Assembly (NCBI GenBank): GCA_022360595.1
Contig: JAKSCN010000348.1
Span: 1 to 24,685 of the forward strand
Length of the DNA stretch: 24,685 nt
Reading direction: 5' to 3'
From: Chromatiales bacterium
GTDB taxonomy: Bacteria > Pseudomonadota > Gammaproteobacteria > Chromatiales > Chromatiaceae
Shown: one piece after another, positions 22,367-24,685 of the stretch
Layout of the letters: each line of letters starts with the position of its first letter
Numbering within the stretch: the stretch's first letter is position 1
Translations under genes and position numbers: made by a program
Notes under the pieces: generated by a model
Databases searched by the model: none
What the model saw: the letters and a program-made list of their open reading frames with translations, nothing else
What the model was told of the DNA's origin: nothing

Positions 22367-24349
22367 ATGACCGAGATTTTAAATCACATCCTCGACTGGG
22401 TGGCGCAGCATACACTCTGGGCCGGCGTGGTGATTTTTCTGGTGGCGATGGCGGAATCCCTCGCCATTGTTGGCCTTATCGTCCCCGGCGTCGTGATCAT
22501 GTTCGGCATTGGGGCTCTGATCGCCACCGGCGCCATTCCCTTCTGGGTGGCCGTGAGCTGGGCGGTTGCCGGTGCAGTAGTGGGAGACGGTCTAAGCTTC
22601 TGGCTCGGCCATCATTTCAAGGATCGATTGCGTCAGTCATGGCCTTTCAACAAACACCCTGAGAGCCTCGACAGAGGCATCGCCTTCTTCCAAAGATACG
22701 GCGGCAAGAGTGTCGCCTTTGGACGGTTCTTTGGGCCTGTGCGGGCAGTGATTCCGCTGGTGGCCGGTATGATGGGTATGCCCGCCACGCGTTTCGTCAT
22801 CGCCAATGTACTCTCGGCACTGGTCTGGGCCCCCGCTTATCTGCTGCCCGGCATGGTGTTTGGCGCCTCGATGGAGCTGGCCTCCGAGGTTGCCTTCCGA
22901 TTGGTAACGATCCTGGTGGTATTGGCACTGCTGATCTGGTTCGGTCTCTGGCTGATCAAGCGTATTTTTCAGCTGCTTCAACCCCACTCATCGGCTGTTA
23001 TCCAGTGGCTGCTGAACTGGAGCCAACTCCACCCCAAGCTGGGCACTATAGCCGCAGCACTGGCTGATCCCGCACACCCCGAAGCAAAAGCACTCTCTAT
23101 TCTTGCCACCCTGCTTATACTCACTACCGCCTTTTTTGTGCTGATTTCCGGCGCTGTACTTCAAGGTGACATCCTGGGCTTAAACCAGACGGTACTCTCT
23201 GCACTACAGAGCCTGCGCACCCCCTGGGGCGATCACCTGATGGTGACTTTCACCCGTCAGACCGATACCCAGACGGTGATCCTTCTGGCGGTCGGTATGC
23301 TGATTTTCTTTGTAATCGAAAACCATCGCCGCACGGCCCTCTACTGGCTGGCGGCCATCGCCTTCGCCAGCATCGCCCCCTGGCTACTTAAGATGGGATT
23401 GCAGATTCCCCGACCCGAGATACTCAACCACCCACACAACAGCTACGCCTTTCCCAGTGGCCACACCCTGCAGGCGGTGGTGCTCTATGGTTTTCTCTCG
23501 GTGATAATCGCCTGGAGTCTGCCACTAAAATGGCGCTGGCTGCCTTATACATTGGCGGGGATGGTGGTCCTCAGTGTAGGACTGTCACGCCTCTATCTTG
23601 GCGTGCATTGGTTAACCGATGTACTTGGCAGCATCACTCTTGGATTAGCCTGGGTCGCGGTACTGGGTATCGCCTATCGACGCCATAGCGTACCTGAAGC
23701 AAGTTGGCGCGGCCCGACCTTCATTCTGGTCGGTCTCTATCTGCTGGCAATGATCAGCACCAGCGTACTGCAACACGATAAGAGAATGCGCTACTACACT
23801 CCCGAACCAGAGATTGTGGAGCTGAACAGTAGCGACTGGTGGGAAGGCAATAGCAATCATCTGCCCACCTGGCGGGCAGACACCCGTGCTTACCGCAATC
23901 ACCCTCTCAATATTCAATACGCTGGTGAACTAGATACGCTCCGTCAAACACTGCAAAAACTTGGCTGGCAACCGGCCCAAACAATTACCTGGGGTAACGC
24001 CCTGCGGTTACTCTCCACCAAGTTGCCACTGCAGCAACTACCCGTGCTACCGCAGGTTCACAATGGACGGCATGAGAGCCTGTTACTGGAAAAGCTGGGT
24101 GAAGATGACAGCCGCCAGATACTGAGACTCTGGCCGGCCAATGTGAGCCTGCAACCAGAAGGTACACCGCTCTGGATCGGCAATGTCTCCCAACAGCAGC
24201 GAGAACAGCTGCTGGGTATGATTACCTTTGCCAAAACATCAGCTGGGTTCACAGTGCCGTTTGAGCAATTAACCAATCAACTCACTCAAAATACCGAACT
24301 GCCAATAAGCAAAGAAAACAAGACGCTGTTAATTAGAGAACAGCCCTAA
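22367..24349 (+). CDS. DedA-PAP2-LssY_C fusion membrane protein
   Basis: The 660-residue inner-membrane protein joins three parts. Residues 1-200 are a DedA/VTT domain, a family implicated in lipid flipping and envelope homeostasis, with FGRFFGPVRAVIPLVAGMMG. Residues about 240-440 are a PAP2 phosphatase domain with all three motifs: K342-x6-R349-P350, P363-S-G-H366 and S407-R408-x5-H414-x3-D418. These fit dephosphorylation of a lipid phosphate such as undecaprenyl pyrophosphate or phosphatidate. Residues about 490-640 are a soluble domain resembling the C-terminal part of Legionella LssY. All catalytic residues are present. The ATG has no clear ribosome site and directly follows the inverted repeat CTGTTA-N7-TAACAG. 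The substrate is inferred. Confidence 0.93.
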   Translation: MTEILNHILDWVAQHTLWAGVVIFLVAMAESLAIVGLIVPGVVIMFGIGALIATGAIPFWVAVSWAVAGAVVGDGLSFWLGHHFKDRLRQSWPFNKHPESLDRGIAFFQRYGGKSVAFGRFFGPVRAVIPLVAGMMGMPATRFVIANVLSALVWAPAYLLPGMVFGASMELASEVAFRLVTILVVLALLIWFGLWLIKRIFQLLQPHSSAVIQWLLNWSQLHPKLGTIAAALADPAHPEAKALSILATLLILTTAFFVLISGAVLQGDILGLNQTVLSALQSLRTPWGDHLMVTFTRQTDTQTVILLAVGMLIFFVIENHRRTALYWLAAIAFASIAPWLLKMGLQIPRPEILNHPHNSYAFPSGHTLQAVVLYGFLSVIIAWSLPLKWRWLPYTLAGMVVLSVGLSRLYLGVHWLTDVLGSITLGLAWVAVLGIAYRRHSVPEASWRGPTFILVGLYLLAMISTSVLQHDKRMRYYTPEPEIVELNSSDWWEGNSNHLPTWRADTRAYRNHPLNIQYAGELDTLRQTLQKLGWQPAQTITWGNALRLLSTKLPLQQLPVLPQVHNGRHESLLLEKLGEDDSRQILRLWPANVSLQPEGTPLWIGNVSQQQREQLLGMITFAKTSAGFTVPFEQLTNQLTQNTELPISKENKTLLIREQP

Positions 24350-24413
24350 TATCAACAAATCAGCAGCCACTTTTTCGGTTGCAGAACAGACGAAGAAAAT
24401 CAGATATTTGAGC

Positions 24414-24685
24414 ATGCAACATACGACAAGGAAATCAATCGTCATTAATGGAATGACGGCAACTTTTAGCCAGATACTTTTTGCACTATTAATCAGTGCA
24501 TTAACATTGATCGCATGTAATCCGAATGGTGGTTTTCAAAGGAATGGGATGAAACCAGCCGACAAAGAGCGGCTGTTTAAAATGATATTAGACCACCCCG
24601 ATTTTCAACAATATCTGCATCCCGAATTAGAAGATCGAGTACCGCTAAAAGTAAAAAGCAATAGCGAGCTTGGCACTAATTTATC
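24414..24685 (+). CDS. Predicted lipoprotein (partial, 3' end missing)
   Basis: The frame is open to the right edge (90 codons visible). A hydrophobic stretch, FSQILFALLISALTLIAC, ends in a lipobox (L-I-A-C), so the cysteine is probably lipidated and the mature protein membrane-anchored. The visible mature part is polar (KPADKERLFKMILDHPDFQQ) and I recognise no family. An in-frame ATG at 24453 would give a more usual signal-peptide length of 21 residues than ATG 24414; neither has a strong ribosome site. The region is visibly richer in A and T than the genes to its left, which could mean recent acquisition. Confidence 0.65.
   Translation, partial: MQHTTRKSIVINGMTATFSQILFALLISALTLIACNPNGGFQRNGMKPADKERLFKMILDHPDFQQYLHPELEDRVPLKVKSNSELGTNL

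Noticed and set aside
24326..24350. CTGTTAATTAG...AACAGCCCTAA at the 3' end of the DedA-PAP2 gene, resembling the MITE ends
   Set aside because: The match is short and gapped and lies in coding sequence; chance similarity is as likely.
1..24685. CRISPR arrays, tRNA or rRNA genes, complete insertion sequences, prophage genes
   Set aside because: No regularly spaced repeats, cloverleaf candidates, rRNA-like stretches, transposase or phage genes were seen on reading both strands.

Overview
The window looks like a chromosomal segment of a gammaproteobacterium. The order cytochrome c4, dsbA, endonuclease/exonuclease/phosphatase protein, diguanylate cyclase resembles what I recall from Pseudomonas. 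The chemotaxis cluster (CheY, CheA, CheW, PAS-type receptor, CheR, CheD, CheB) resembles the F7/Che2-type clusters of gammaproteobacteria. The family set and moderate GC would fit a marine or sulfur-oxidising lineage, but the sequence does not fix genus or species.

Positions 1-11540, all on the minus strand, hold one large chemotaxis locus. In transcription order: cheY, cheA, cheW, an Aer-like two-PAS receptor ending in EWEDF, a second cheW, a ParA-type ATPase, a STAS-domain protein, an unrecognised helical protein that I argue is a divergent CheZ-like CheY phosphatase, cheR, cheD and cheB. A short receptor without a periplasmic domain follows and runs off the left edge. A close match to a FliA (sigma-28) promoter lies about 100 bases before cheY, and a weaker one precedes the last receptor, so the system is probably expressed with the flagellar regulon. 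Together the genes make a complete excitation, adaptation and probably signal-termination circuit, with a ParA protein that may position the array and a STAS protein of unknown role. CheD and the CheZ-like protein share the C-terminal peptide GDIELF.

Positions 11541-11975 are non-coding and hold the promoter plus a decayed copy of a short inverted-repeat element. Positions 11976-14094 hold a HIT-superfamily protein and yidD (minus), then a plus-strand protein with a CxxC...CxxC zinc-ribbon pattern. Positions 14099-17906 (minus) hold cytochrome c4, dsbA, the phosphatase-fold protein and a GGEEF diguanylate cyclase. Positions 18220-21591 (minus) encode a very large MscS-type mechanosensitive channel.

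The region 21592-22102 holds an intact 196-base MITE-like element with perfect terminal inverted repeats flanked by TA. Downstream on the plus strand are a 72-residue WGR-like protein, a DedA-PAP2-LssY_C fusion membrane protein, and the start of a low-GC predicted lipoprotein that runs off the right edge. No tRNA, rRNA, CRISPR array or complete insertion sequence was seen.
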